64,000 nt of DNA from Chitinophagales bacterium (GTDB lineage: Bacteria > Bacteroidota > Bacteroidia > Chitinophagales > Chitinophagaceae). Both the position numbers and the translations under genes were made by a program. Position 1 is the stretch's first letter; each line of letters opens with the position of its first letter. Below, one piece after another: positions 50,300 to 57,300 of the stretch. The stretch lies in the NCBI GenBank assembly GCA_020636505.1, contig JACJXR010000008.1, forward strand, positions 47,859 to 111,858. The letters are read 5' to 3'. The notes beneath the pieces are model-generated. The model was not told the origin of the DNA and did not search any database. It was given only the letters and a program-made list of their open reading frames with translations.

Positions 50300-51268
50300 C
50301 TACTGTATTTGCAGCTTATGCATTACGGCCACCTTCTCAGATGACTGAACTTTAAGCATGTAGATACCCGGTGTGTTGATGTTCAATGTAGCTGTGTTGC
50401 TACCTGCGTTGTTGTGCTTTTGAGCAATGGTGCGACCTTGCACATCGTATACATATATGTCGGCTTCTTGCCCTTGAGCAAATTGAACATTAACCAAACC
50501 GTTGGATGGGTTAGGGTATATGTTCACCTCAGGTAAAGATTGTGCTGCATTGTCAACAGATACGGGGTTGCCCGGTTTGAAAACATCGCTGTTGAAATTG
50601 TTCAACATAGTGGCATCGTCCATATTAAGACCGTGTGCTATCGGAGCTTTTGACAAGTCGATACTCTTAAGAGCACCGGCATAATCGGCATATAGCGGTA
50701 TGATCAGTTTTCCGCCTTTGCTCATTCCGTTAACGGTTACTGTGATGCTCTTATAGTGTTGGTCACCAAGGCCGTGCAACTCCCATTTTTGATCCAGTGA
50801 CGGTCCTGCCATACCTTCCAAAGCCACAAAGCGGTATCCATCGGCCCAACCCCAGTGCATTGATGGAAATTGAGGATACAATGGATGCGTTGTAGGGAAC
50901 TTTGATGGGTCAGAATGGTTATTCGGTGTATCTACACCAATGTAAAATTTAACACCTTCAATGCTGGTTACGCTGAATGTACCCAATGGAGAAACCACAT
51001 CTTGACTGCCGTTGGCCAGAATGTAATGATTCGGCACATCGGTTTCGGTACCTCCATCATGGATGATGGTTATCTTAGAGATGTAGTATTCACATCTTGA
51101 TATGTTGAAGTCTTTACCGATGTCGTTTTTGGCGGCTTTGTTGAAGGCAAAGTCTCCACCGTATAACATATGTGTTATGTGCAGCTCCACTTGAGTCTGC
51201 GCGTGAGTATTGGCGGCAAACAACATTATTACAGCCAATAGTTTGAATATGAGTCTAGAATTATACAT
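50300..51268 (-). CDS. MbnP-like copper-binding protein with T9SS type A sorting domain
   Basis: The 322-residue protein has a signal peptide (ending NTHAQ, about residue 24). Residues 26-225 match the MbnP family: VELHITHMLYGGDFAF with His30 and His33, FNISRCEYYISKITIIHDGG, GVKFYIGVDTPNNHSDPSKF and the signature PSMHWGWADGYRFVALEG (His138, Trp139, Trp141), then HGLGDQHYKSITV. MbnP binds copper through His and a kynurenine made from Trp by the dihaem enzyme MbnH; the two dihaem genes directly downstream fit this. Unlike the methanotroph protein it ends in a type A sorting domain (VNIYPNPSNGLVNVQFAQGQ to GIYMLKVQSS), so it should be at the cell surface. Which Trp would be modified is unknown. 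Confidence 0.87.
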   Translation of the reverse strand: MYNSRLIFKLLAVIMLFAANTHAQTQVELHITHMLYGGDFAFNKAAKNDIGKDFNISRCEYYISKITIIHDGGTETDVPNHYILANGSQDVVSPLGTFSVTSIEGVKFYIGVDTPNNHSDPSKFPTTHPLYPQFPSMHWGWADGYRFVALEGMAGPSLDQKWELHGLGDQHYKSITVTVNGMSKGGKLIIPLYADYAGALKSIDLSKAPIAHGLNMDDATMLNNFNSDVFKPGNPVSVDNAAQSLPEVNIYPNPSNGLVNVQFAQGQEADIYVYDVQGRTIAQKHNNAGSNTATLNINTPGIYMLKVQSSEKVAVMHKLQIQ

Positions 51269-51345
51269 GATATATGATTTTTAAAATGATAAAACAATTC
51301 GATACCCGCTCTGATGCAGGTAATACGAGTACTATCATTCGGATA

Positions 51346-51729
51346 TCATATCAGGTATGAGCAGTGTAGTATATGTCGCGGTATGTTACCGACGACGAGA
51401 GGAGGTGAATGACTTACTTTGTAAACTTCGATAACAGGATAGACTGTCAAGCCGAACTGTTGTGTTATCGGAAGCCCTGTATTTAAGTCATTGAAAGATT
51501 TTGATTTTGCGATAAAGGTTTTTGAGTGTTGCTGATCGTCCACTTTGTACTTCACCTCTTTGTCAGTGCAGCAGCAGTGGCCTCCGGACTTACAACAGAC
51601 CCTATCCTTTTGTATGTTTTGAACCTTTACATACTTCAGCTTGCCACCACAATGGTGGAAGGCAACAGAGATCTGCATGATACCCAACAGGTACAATACA
51701 GACAAAAGTATGGTAACGGCTTTCTTCAA
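51346..51729 (-). CDS. HYC_CC_PP family Cys-rich protein
   Basis: The 127-residue protein starts with TTG at 51729 (KKAVTILLSVLYLLGIMQIS); no ATG is available upstream before a stop. It has one N-terminal hydrophobic segment or signal, then the HxCGG-type block FHHCGGKLKYVKV, VCCKSGGHCCCTDKEVKYKV (a run of Cys), and later SPPLVVGNI. This is the HYC_CC_PP family, common in Bacteroidota beside metal-transport and metal-resistance genes. The Cys/His cluster should bind a soft metal such as copper, zinc or mercury. It lies 77 bases upstream of the MbnP-like gene and 58 downstream of the small membrane protein. Metal handling is inference from residues and neighbours. Confidence 0.78.
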   Translation of the reverse strand: MKKAVTILLSVLYLLGIMQISVAFHHCGGKLKYVKVQNIQKDRVCCKSGGHCCCTDKEVKYKVDDQQHSKTFIAKSKSFNDLNTGLPITQQFGLTVYPVIEVYKVSHSPPLVVGNIPRHILHCSYLI

Positions 51730-51787
51730 TTGACTGATTTGACTCTCACTAAGATACGAAATCTTGGTAACATCAAACCAAACTGCA

Positions 51788-52024
51788 CTATGTGGTCGTT
51801 TTTTTGAGTTTTGCCAACAGCTTCACTATGCCCAGACGGATGAGTAGTAACCAAGGTAGCCCGTGCAGCACTGTGTCGAACCAATCCATTGGTTTCATAC
51901 CCACTGCGCCACCTGCTATCCATTTCAGTTTGCCCCATATATGTGGCTCAGGCATAAAGGGAGCCAAGCCTAGGGTCAGACAACCAAGTATTATGAGTTT
52001 GTAATCGTTTATTGGACTTTTCAT
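51788..52024 (-). CDS. Small conserved membrane protein of the metal/envelope cluster
   Basis: The 78-residue protein has two hydrophobic segments (YKLIILGCLTLGLAPFMP and DTVLHGLPWLLLIRLGIVK) and a conserved middle EPHIWGKLKWIAGGAVGMKP with MDWFD. Proteins of this shape are often listed as RND-transporter-related in automatic annotation, but it is far too short to be a transporter. It starts with ATG at 52024, overlapping the stop of the sterol desaturase gene by 4 bases, so the two are translationally coupled. Function is unknown. Confidence 0.72.
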   Translation of the reverse strand: MKSPINDYKLIILGCLTLGLAPFMPEPHIWGKLKWIAGGAVGMKPMDWFDTVLHGLPWLLLIRLGIVKLLAKLKKTTT

Positions 52025-52896
52025 TCTTTTTCATTGAAAGGTTGTACAACCTGATGGGCAAAATCTTCGGGGTATCCTTCATCTCCATCGAATCCCAACT
52101 CTATGTCCCGCCCGCTTTGCGGTATATATGCCGTACGGAACAGATAGTCCCATAAGCTGAGGCTGATACCGAAGTTGACACCATATCTCTTACCCTTAGG
52201 TAGGTGTTTGGCATGGTGCCAAATGTGCATTTTGGGGTTGTTGAAGATGTATCCGATAGGACCGTATCCCCAACCAACATTGGCATGGTTCAGGTGGCCT
52301 ATCAATACAGTGAACATATGTATGATGAAGAACTGCTGTATGCCGAACCCAATCATCGCCAAAGGAAGGTATTGCGCCGTTTTGTAAAATATGGTCTCCA
52401 TAAAGTGGAAGCGCATATGTGCGGCAAAGCCCATTTCTTTCACTGAGTGGTGCAGTTTATGAAACTTCCACATCCAAGGCACTCTATGCAGCATACGGTG
52501 TACGTTCCATTGTATGAAGTCGGCCAAGATGAACATGAGCAGGAACTGCGCCCATACAGGCCATCCGCCTACATGTATCGCCACCAAGTTGGTGATGCCG
52601 AACAGTCCGAGGAAGTCATTGAAAGCTTCTACCGCAACATTGGAGAGTGCATTGTATCCGATAAGTGAGAAGAGGAAAAAGTTGAAGAACACATAGAATC
52701 CGTCCAACCAAAAGTCTTTACGGATGAAAGACTGTTTCTTCCTCCACGGGAATGATATCTCCAATACCCACACAAGTAGAGACAAGCCCACCAACCAATA
52801 GAAGTAGTTGGTCCACGATGGTGTGGTCACTTCTTGCACTAAATAGTTCCAGTAGCCTGTAAACGAGTTAACTATTATGTCCCAATACTTGTTCAT
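52021..52896 (-). CDS. Sterol desaturase / fatty acid hydroxylase family membrane di-iron protein
   Basis: The 291-residue membrane protein carries the His motifs of the fatty-acid hydroxylase superfamily: HRMLH (about 152-156), HKLHH (about 164-168), a later HLNH and HIWHHAKH (about 240). Hydrophobic segments flank them (NYFYWLVGLSLLVWVLEISF, VFFNFFLFSLIGYNALSNVA, WAQFLLMFILADFIQWNVHR, LPLAMIGFGIQQFFIIHMFT). These enzymes use two irons and oxygen to hydroxylate or desaturate lipid chains. In Bacteroidota such genes are often beside rhodaneses and metal genes. It overlaps its upstream neighbour by 4 bases (52893-52896) and the downstream one by 4. The lipid substrate is unknown. Confidence 0.88.
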   Translation of the reverse strand: MNKYWDIIVNSFTGYWNYLVQEVTTPSWTNYFYWLVGLSLLVWVLEISFPWRKKQSFIRKDFWLDGFYVFFNFFLFSLIGYNALSNVAVEAFNDFLGLFGITNLVAIHVGGWPVWAQFLLMFILADFIQWNVHRMLHRVPWMWKFHKLHHSVKEMGFAAHMRFHFMETIFYKTAQYLPLAMIGFGIQQFFIIHMFTVLIGHLNHANVGWGYGPIGYIFNNPKMHIWHHAKHLPKGKRYGVNFGISLSLWDYLFRTAYIPQSGRDIELGFDGDEGYPEDFAHQVVQPFNEKE

Positions 52897-53414
52897 GTAT
52901 TATTTGCGTTGTAAACCTTCTCTCCTTTTCGTACCCACACTCCCCATGTCTTGTTGTACGCATGTATTTTAGTGGTCAAACCACTGTCGTTGTAAACCTT
53001 TTTACCGCGATTTATCCATTCGAATATGCCGCCGTAAAGATTGTCGATGTCTGTGTAGCCCGACTGCATCATTTTACGAGTTATATCCTCGCTTCTCTTG
53101 CCCACACTGCAATACACGATTATCTTCTTGTCTTTAGGTATGTTGCTCACACGAGACGAGTCGTAGTCTTTGTACCCAACCCATATAGCGTCTTTTATAT
53201 GGCTTACATCGTATTCTTCTTTCTCTCTTGCATCCAGATAAACCACGTCGTTCAATTTGGAGGCTTCCTCCACATCCACTTCTTCCACATCACGGGTAAG
53301 CAGTGTTTTGAGCATCAGGTTGTATGCACGATTGCCAACTTTCTTATTGTTGTTGCAAGATGTGTTGGAGAAAAGCGCGCACATAAGTATCAGTATGACT
53401 CCTTTAGCTCTCAT
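52893..53414 (-). CDS. Rhodanese-domain lipoprotein
   Basis: From the ATG at 53414 (MRAKGVILILMCALFSNTSC) the product has 173 residues with lipobox NTSC (Cys20). The rhodanese domain (about 45-140) has VVYLDAREKEEYDVSHIKDA and the active loop VYCSVGKRSEDI with catalytic Cys, then YGGIFEWINRGKKVYNDSG. Rhodaneses carry sulfane sulfur as a cysteine persulfide. Longer frames to 53531 lack a signal and are less likely. Being a lipoprotein, this one acts at the outer membrane or periplasm, unlike its two soluble relatives upstream. It overlaps the sterol desaturase gene by 4 bases and the previous gene by 11. Confidence 0.87.
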   Translation of the reverse strand: MRAKGVILILMCALFSNTSCNNNKKVGNRAYNLMLKTLLTRDVEEVDVEEASKLNDVVYLDAREKEEYDVSHIKDAIWVGYKDYDSSRVSNIPKDKKIIVYCSVGKRSEDITRKMMQSGYTDIDNLYGGIFEWINRGKKVYNDSGLTTKIHAYNKTWGVWVRKGEKVYNANNT

Positions 53415-53634
53415 TGATGTTGTCTCCCGTTTCCTTTTTCGGAGCGGGTGGAGGAACATAGGCGCAATGTCCGCCCGCACAGCCGAAGCCCAATAGACCC
53501 ATGGCCGCAAAGTATACTCCGAAGAGTACAAGGAAGTATTGTTTGGTCATAAAAGCCTGAGCTACGGCTATGCACCCGAATACCAGGTACATAACCCTTC
53601 TGTAGTTCCAGCCTTTCAATATTCTATCCTTCAT
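53404..53634 (-). CDS. Small membrane protein of the YgaP/DUF2892 type
   Basis: From the ATG at 53634 (MKDRILKGWNYRRVMYLVFG) the protein has 76 residues with two helices (VMYLVFGCIAVAQAFMTKQ and YFLVLFGVYFAAMGLLGFG) and a C-terminal Cys pair in GCAGGHCAYVPPP. It resembles the membrane part of rhodanese proteins such as YgaP, which in other bacteria is fused to a rhodanese domain. Here it lies 5 bases after a soluble rhodanese gene and overlaps the lipoprotein rhodanese gene by 11. The final Cys motif may accept or pass sulfur, which is only a guess. Confidence 0.73.
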   Translation of the reverse strand: MKDRILKGWNYRRVMYLVFGCIAVAQAFMTKQYFLVLFGVYFAAMGLLGFGCAGGHCAYVPPPAPKKETGDNINES

Positions 53635-53639
53635 ATTTT

Positions 53640-53951
53640 TTATCTCAGTTTGCTTTGCAGCGAGCTCCATCCGCCACCATTGTATACTTCAGAGTATCCG
53701 TTTGATTTCAAGATACCCTTGGCAGATGCACTACGCATACCCGAAGCACAACATGTGATGACAGGTTTGTCTTTATTGATCTGTTTCATTTTGCCCTGCA
53801 ACTCGTTCAGCGGTATATTCTTACTGCCTCTGATGTGTCCGGATGCGTATTCGCCCGGTGTGCGTACATCTATTATCTGCGCACCGTCTTTCACAAGTTG
53901 CGCATAGTCTGTGCTTGAGCCACCGAATAGGCTTTTAAGTATGTTCAGCAT
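53640..53951 (-). CDS. Soluble rhodanese (sulfurtransferase)
   Basis: The 103-residue single-domain rhodanese begins with ATG at 53951. It shows VKDGAQIIDVRTPGEYASGH, IRGSKNIPLNELQGKMKQIN and the active loop VITCCASGMRSASAK, in which the second Cys of CCASGMRS starts the loop of six and should carry the persulfide. No signal peptide is present, so it is cytoplasmic. It lies 16 bases downstream of another rhodanese gene with a similar active loop (CCASGGRS). These are separate paralogues rather than one split gene. Role in sulfide or persulfide handling is inferred from the family. Confidence 0.92.
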   Translation of the reverse strand: MLNILKSLFGGSSTDYAQLVKDGAQIIDVRTPGEYASGHIRGSKNIPLNELQGKMKQINKDKPVITCCASGMRSASAKGILKSNGYSEVYNGGGWSSLQSKLR

Positions 53952-53967
53952 TGTTATTCTTTTTGTA

Positions 53968-54249
53968 TTAGTTAAGCAATCCGTTTACCTGCATCCATCC
54001 GCCGCCGTCATATACGTTGCTGAATCCAGCTTGACGCATGAACTGCATACACATGTTGCTTCTTCCACCGCTTGCGCAACACAATACGATATTGCCGTCT
54101 ATATCTTTAAGCTCACCTATTCTTTGTTGCACTTCTTGCAAAGGAATGTTGATTGAACCTGCCACGTGTCCACCTGCAAATTCTTCACGAGTACGTACGT
54201 CCACTATCGTTGTGTTGGCGTCGTTGATGATCTGTTGAATGTTATTCAT
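53968..54249 (-). CDS. Soluble rhodanese (sulfurtransferase), paralogue
   Basis: From the ATG at 54249 (MNNIQQIINDANTTIVDVRT) the product has 93 residues; a longer frame to 54279 is less natural. Motifs are VDVRTREEFAGGHVAGSINI and the active loop LCCASGGRSNMCMQF. It is cytoplasmic. It is the first rhodanese after the Crp-type regulator (66 bases between), so it may be a direct target. The loop matches its neighbour, and both end with YDGGGW or YNGGGW followed by Gln/Ser-rich residues, which shows recent duplication within this cluster. Confidence 0.92.
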   Translation of the reverse strand: MNNIQQIINDANTTIVDVRTREEFAGGHVAGSINIPLQEVQQRIGELKDIDGNIVLCCASGGRSNMCMQFMRQAGFSNVYDGGGWMQVNGLLN

Positions 54250-54315
54250 TGTTTTTTGAATTAAAAATTTACAATGCAAAAATACAACTCACGGTTTTTC
54301 AGGGTGTAACAATGG

Positions 54316-54936
54316 TTACAGTTCGTTCAATAGCTTTATTTGGTTGCGATAAAGCAACAGTTTTTTCTGATTTTCCAGCTTTTTTAATAATCTGGAGATA
54401 ACCACACGGCTACTGGCCAACTCGTTGGCTATATCCTGATGGGAAAGGTTCAGCAATGTGGAACCTGTGGTTTCGGCCTTGTTTTTAAGGTATGCTATCA
54501 GCCTGTCGTCCAATTGCTCGAATGCGAGTAGGTCCACCGCCTCCAATAATTCGTTGAAACGTTCGCGTATGTTGCGCATCACAAAACTCTTCCATGTGGG
54601 GTAGGTCATCATCCACTTGTCCATCACCGTCACAGGTACCAGCAGCATCTCCACATCGTCTTCGGCTACGGCCTTTATCTCGCTGGTATGTTGCTCCATG
54701 CAGCAGGTAAAGGTCATTACACAGCTCTCGTTGGGGTTGATATAATACAGCAGCAGTTCGTGGCCGTTATTGTCCTCTCGCAGCACTTTTACATTCCCCT
54801 TGGTGACAATAGGCATGACACGGATGTTTTGACCGATACTCAATATCACGTCTCCGGCTTTTGCGGTGGCATGTTTGCTCTGTGCATACAATTCGTCCAG
54901 AAGCTCCTTTTCAAATACTGATTCAAGTTTGTTCAT
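54316..54936 (-). CDS. Crp/Fnr family transcriptional regulator with Cys-rich sensor domain
   Basis: From the ATG at 54936 (MNKLESVFEKELLDELYAQS) the product has 206 residues. The cyclic-nucleotide-like beta barrel is at about 20-110 (KAGDVILSIGQNIRVMPIVT, VLREDNNGHELLLYYINP). Residue Cys72 and the pair Cys78-Cys79 (SCVMTFTCCM) lie where Crp proteins bind a ligand and may sense metal, sulfide or redox state. The helix-turn-helix is at about 165-195 (LSHQDIANELASSRVVISRL). It is the most upstream gene of the minus-strand cluster that includes three rhodaneses and the copper genes and is likely their regulator. Sensed signal is inference. Confidence 0.9.
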   Translation of the reverse strand: MNKLESVFEKELLDELYAQSKHATAKAGDVILSIGQNIRVMPIVTKGNVKVLREDNNGHELLLYYINPNESCVMTFTCCMEQHTSEIKAVAEDDVEMLLVPVTVMDKWMMTYPTWKSFVMRNIRERFNELLEAVDLLAFEQLDDRLIAYLKNKAETTGSTLLNLSHQDIANELASSRVVISRLLKKLENQKKLLLYRNQIKLLNEL

Positions 54937-55018
54937 ACCGTAAAAATAATCATCTGTCCCTTTAATTGGCAGTTCAATTGTACCACCCATTATTAGTTTT
55001 TCTTATTTTGCCCAACTT

Positions 55019-57085
55019 ATGAAGAATACCCTCATTTTTCTGTTTACGCTACAAACGCTTATCGCGTCGGCACAGACCGACACTACCAACGGTTTTACAG
55101 CTCCTGCAAATGTGAGTAACAACGTGCAGGAACTTGCAGATTATTTATGCGAAAGTTTGAGCTCGGACAAAGACAAAGCAAACATCATATTCAATTGGGT
55201 GACGCATAATATCTCATTTGATATAAAAGCCGCAAAAGATCCCGAGCGTACCCCGAAAAGCGCGCAAGATGTGTTGAAAAACAAGAAAGGTGCCGCAGAT
55301 GAATATGCAGAACTGTATAAAGAACTATGTCTTGCAGCAGGTTTGGAGGCAGTTACTGTACACGGGTATATCAAACAGTGGTATTATGACAGGGGAGATT
55401 CATTGTACATGCCGCTGTACGGATGGTGTGCGGTAAGCATCGACCGTAGGTGGGAGCTTGTGGACCCTGCTGCAGGTGCAGGGCATGTTACCTATACACC
55501 GGGTTGGTTGCGCAAGCAGCTAAATCGTTTCAGCAAGGAAAAAGTGCTGTTCAGCAAGACTGGAGAGTTTGAGTTCAATTACAGCCCCGAGTACTTTATG
55601 ATAGACCCGTTGATAGCCCGTTTCAAACGAGTACCTGCGGACCCTATCTGGCAATTGACCGAGGAGCCTATGCCGATGAGTGTTTTCCTGTCGGGAGATT
55701 CGCTTATCATGAACTACAATCAAAGCCATTATTACAGAGTGGACAACAGGCCCGCCATGCAGCGCCAAGTGTCTCTAAGCAATGAAGACAATATTGTGGA
55801 CAATGCAGACAGGATATATGGTTACAACAATTTGTATGAATTGATATTGGGTGCCAAGGGACATATTGAAGCAGGCAGAATGGCCGTGAACTATTTGAAG
55901 GAAGGCAATATCACTGTGGCGGAGAGTACAGCAGAGCAGGTGAAGGATAAAATAAAGGAAGCACGCAAACATTATGAACAACAACAGAGCTACCTGACTC
56001 CACAGTACAACAAACTGAAGAGGAAAAACGCCACCAAAAACAGAGATGCCAATGCTCGTTTCAGAGAGTTGAGGTTGGAGAACAAAATGCTGACAAGCAA
56101 ATACAACTCGCATATATCCAAGGCCGAGCGCAAGCGAGATGCTGTGGATGCCAAGAAGGAGAGTGCCGAAGCGCAAAGTAAAGACATAGACCAAGGACGC
56201 ATCAATGAGATAGAGACAATTACAGTGGAGAAAGAACCGGGTGACGAATTGTTGGATGCAGTAGGTGATTCCATAGATGCAAAACAAGATAGGCTTGCAG
56301 TGACCTGGCTGTTTATCGAAGATGAAGTAAAGGCCATAGATGAAATAAAAGCTGCGAACGAAAAGTTGCTGCAACGCTTGGCGGTCATCAACTATCAAAT
56401 AGATACGGTGTACGCATTGGAGGCGAATGCGCGTTTGAGAATGCAGGATGGTAATGACGACAAGGTGAAACACTTGATATCGGTACACCAAGAATGGGGC
56501 AGCCCATTGGAGCAGGTACACAGCAACTATCTGGAAAATTTTGACAGCATAGTAGACCGCAGCGAAAGGTTGTACATGACCTACTTACAGCAAATGAGAT
56601 TGTACAAAGGAGTGCTCCGTCATTTGGAACAATACCAACGCTGGTTCAGCAAAGAGCCGAATGTGAAGCCTGAGTACGTCAGCATGTCCAAAGATTATCA
56701 CGAGTGTATAGATAAATACAAAGGCGCTATGGAGATGTACAAAGAATACTTACACCAAAATATAGAGCGATTCAACAAGGTGGTGACGTCGTTTGAAGAA
56801 AGAGATAATTTGGTGGAGTACATGGAGCAAGGAGAAAAGACGAGAAAAGAAATGGAAGATAAGGAAATAGACGAAGACAATGCCTACGTGAAACGCTCGA
56901 TAGAGATAAGGCTGAACAGCTTGGATGAGTTGGAAAAGAATGTGGAAGAAACAATGACCGGTCTACGCAATGCGGATAAAAAGATGAGGGACGATGAACG
57001 TAAGCGTGAAGAAGAAGAGCGTAGGAAGAAAAAGGAAGAAGAGGAAAAACTTAAGAAAGAGCAAGCCAAGAGCAAGAAGAAGTAA
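55019..57085 (+). CDS. Secreted pseudo-transglutaminase with long coiled coil
   Basis: The 688-residue product has a signal peptide (ending LIASAQ, about residue 19). Residues 30-155 match a transglutaminase-like domain of the kyphoscoliosis type (KANIIFNWVTHNISFDIKAA, DVLKNKKGAADEYAELYKEL, LCLAAGLEAVTVHGYIKQWY, AVSIDRRWELVDPAAGAG). The catalytic Cys of the usual GVCxxYA is Ala93 (GAADEYA), and the catalytic His before W136 is Tyr134; the Asp149 is kept. It therefore cannot act as a normal transglutaminase. Residues about 280-688 are coiled coil with many Lys and Glu, ending in a highly charged tail (EEERRKKKEEEEKLKKEQAK). It may be a scaffold at the envelope. It stands alone, followed by a terminator. 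Confidence 0.82.
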   Translation: MKNTLIFLFTLQTLIASAQTDTTNGFTAPANVSNNVQELADYLCESLSSDKDKANIIFNWVTHNISFDIKAAKDPERTPKSAQDVLKNKKGAADEYAELYKELCLAAGLEAVTVHGYIKQWYYDRGDSLYMPLYGWCAVSIDRRWELVDPAAGAGHVTYTPGWLRKQLNRFSKEKVLFSKTGEFEFNYSPEYFMIDPLIARFKRVPADPIWQLTEEPMPMSVFLSGDSLIMNYNQSHYYRVDNRPAMQRQVSLSNEDNIVDNADRIYGYNNLYELILGAKGHIEAGRMAVNYLKEGNITVAESTAEQVKDKIKEARKHYEQQQSYLTPQYNKLKRKNATKNRDANARFRELRLENKMLTSKYNSHISKAERKRDAVDAKKESAEAQSKDIDQGRINEIETITVEKEPGDELLDAVGDSIDAKQDRLAVTWLFIEDEVKAIDEIKAANEKLLQRLAVINYQIDTVYALEANARLRMQDGNDDKVKHLISVHQEWGSPLEQVHSNYLENFDSIVDRSERLYMTYLQQMRLYKGVLRHLEQYQRWFSKEPNVKPEYVSMSKDYHECIDKYKGAMEMYKEYLHQNIERFNKVVTSFEERDNLVEYMEQGEKTRKEMEDKEIDEDNAYVKRSIEIRLNSLDELEKNVEETMTGLRNADKKMRDDERKREEEERRKKKEEEEKLKKEQAKSKKK

Positions 57086-57107
57086 TACTTCCCATTACAT
57101 AATAAGA

Positions 57108-57134
57108 AAAAGCAGGGCATTGCCCTGCTTTTTT
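57108..57134 (+). terminator. Terminator after the pseudo-transglutaminase gene
   Basis: AAGCAGGGC, loop ATT and GCCCTGCTT form a 9-bp stem ending in six T (57129-57134). The rest of the gap to 57300 shows no gene or further structure. Confidence 0.85.
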
Positions 57135-57300
57135 ATTGTCGGCACTGAATGAAGGCGTGTTGTTTATACTAGATTAACTGCGGGTTATTGTCTATTAATC
57201 AACGGTTTATGTTTTTAAGGATTTTTAACGATTCCCCAACCTTTCTGTGACAATTGCCGCCTAACAAATACGCACTAACATTCTAAAAAAAGAGCAAGTC

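Noticed and set aside
51788..52024. RND efflux transporter
   Set aside because: It is only 78 residues with two hydrophobic segments; an RND pump has about 1000 residues.
48173..54936. Complete methanobactin biosynthesis locus
   Set aside because: MbnP and dihaem proteins are present but no mbnA precursor, mbnB/mbnC, or MbnT-type receptor was found in the window.
55775..56521. 248-codon minus-strand frame opposite the coiled-coil protein
   Set aside because: It is antisense to coiled-coil coding sequence, which often leaves long open frames on the other strand; no signal, motif or promoter was seen.
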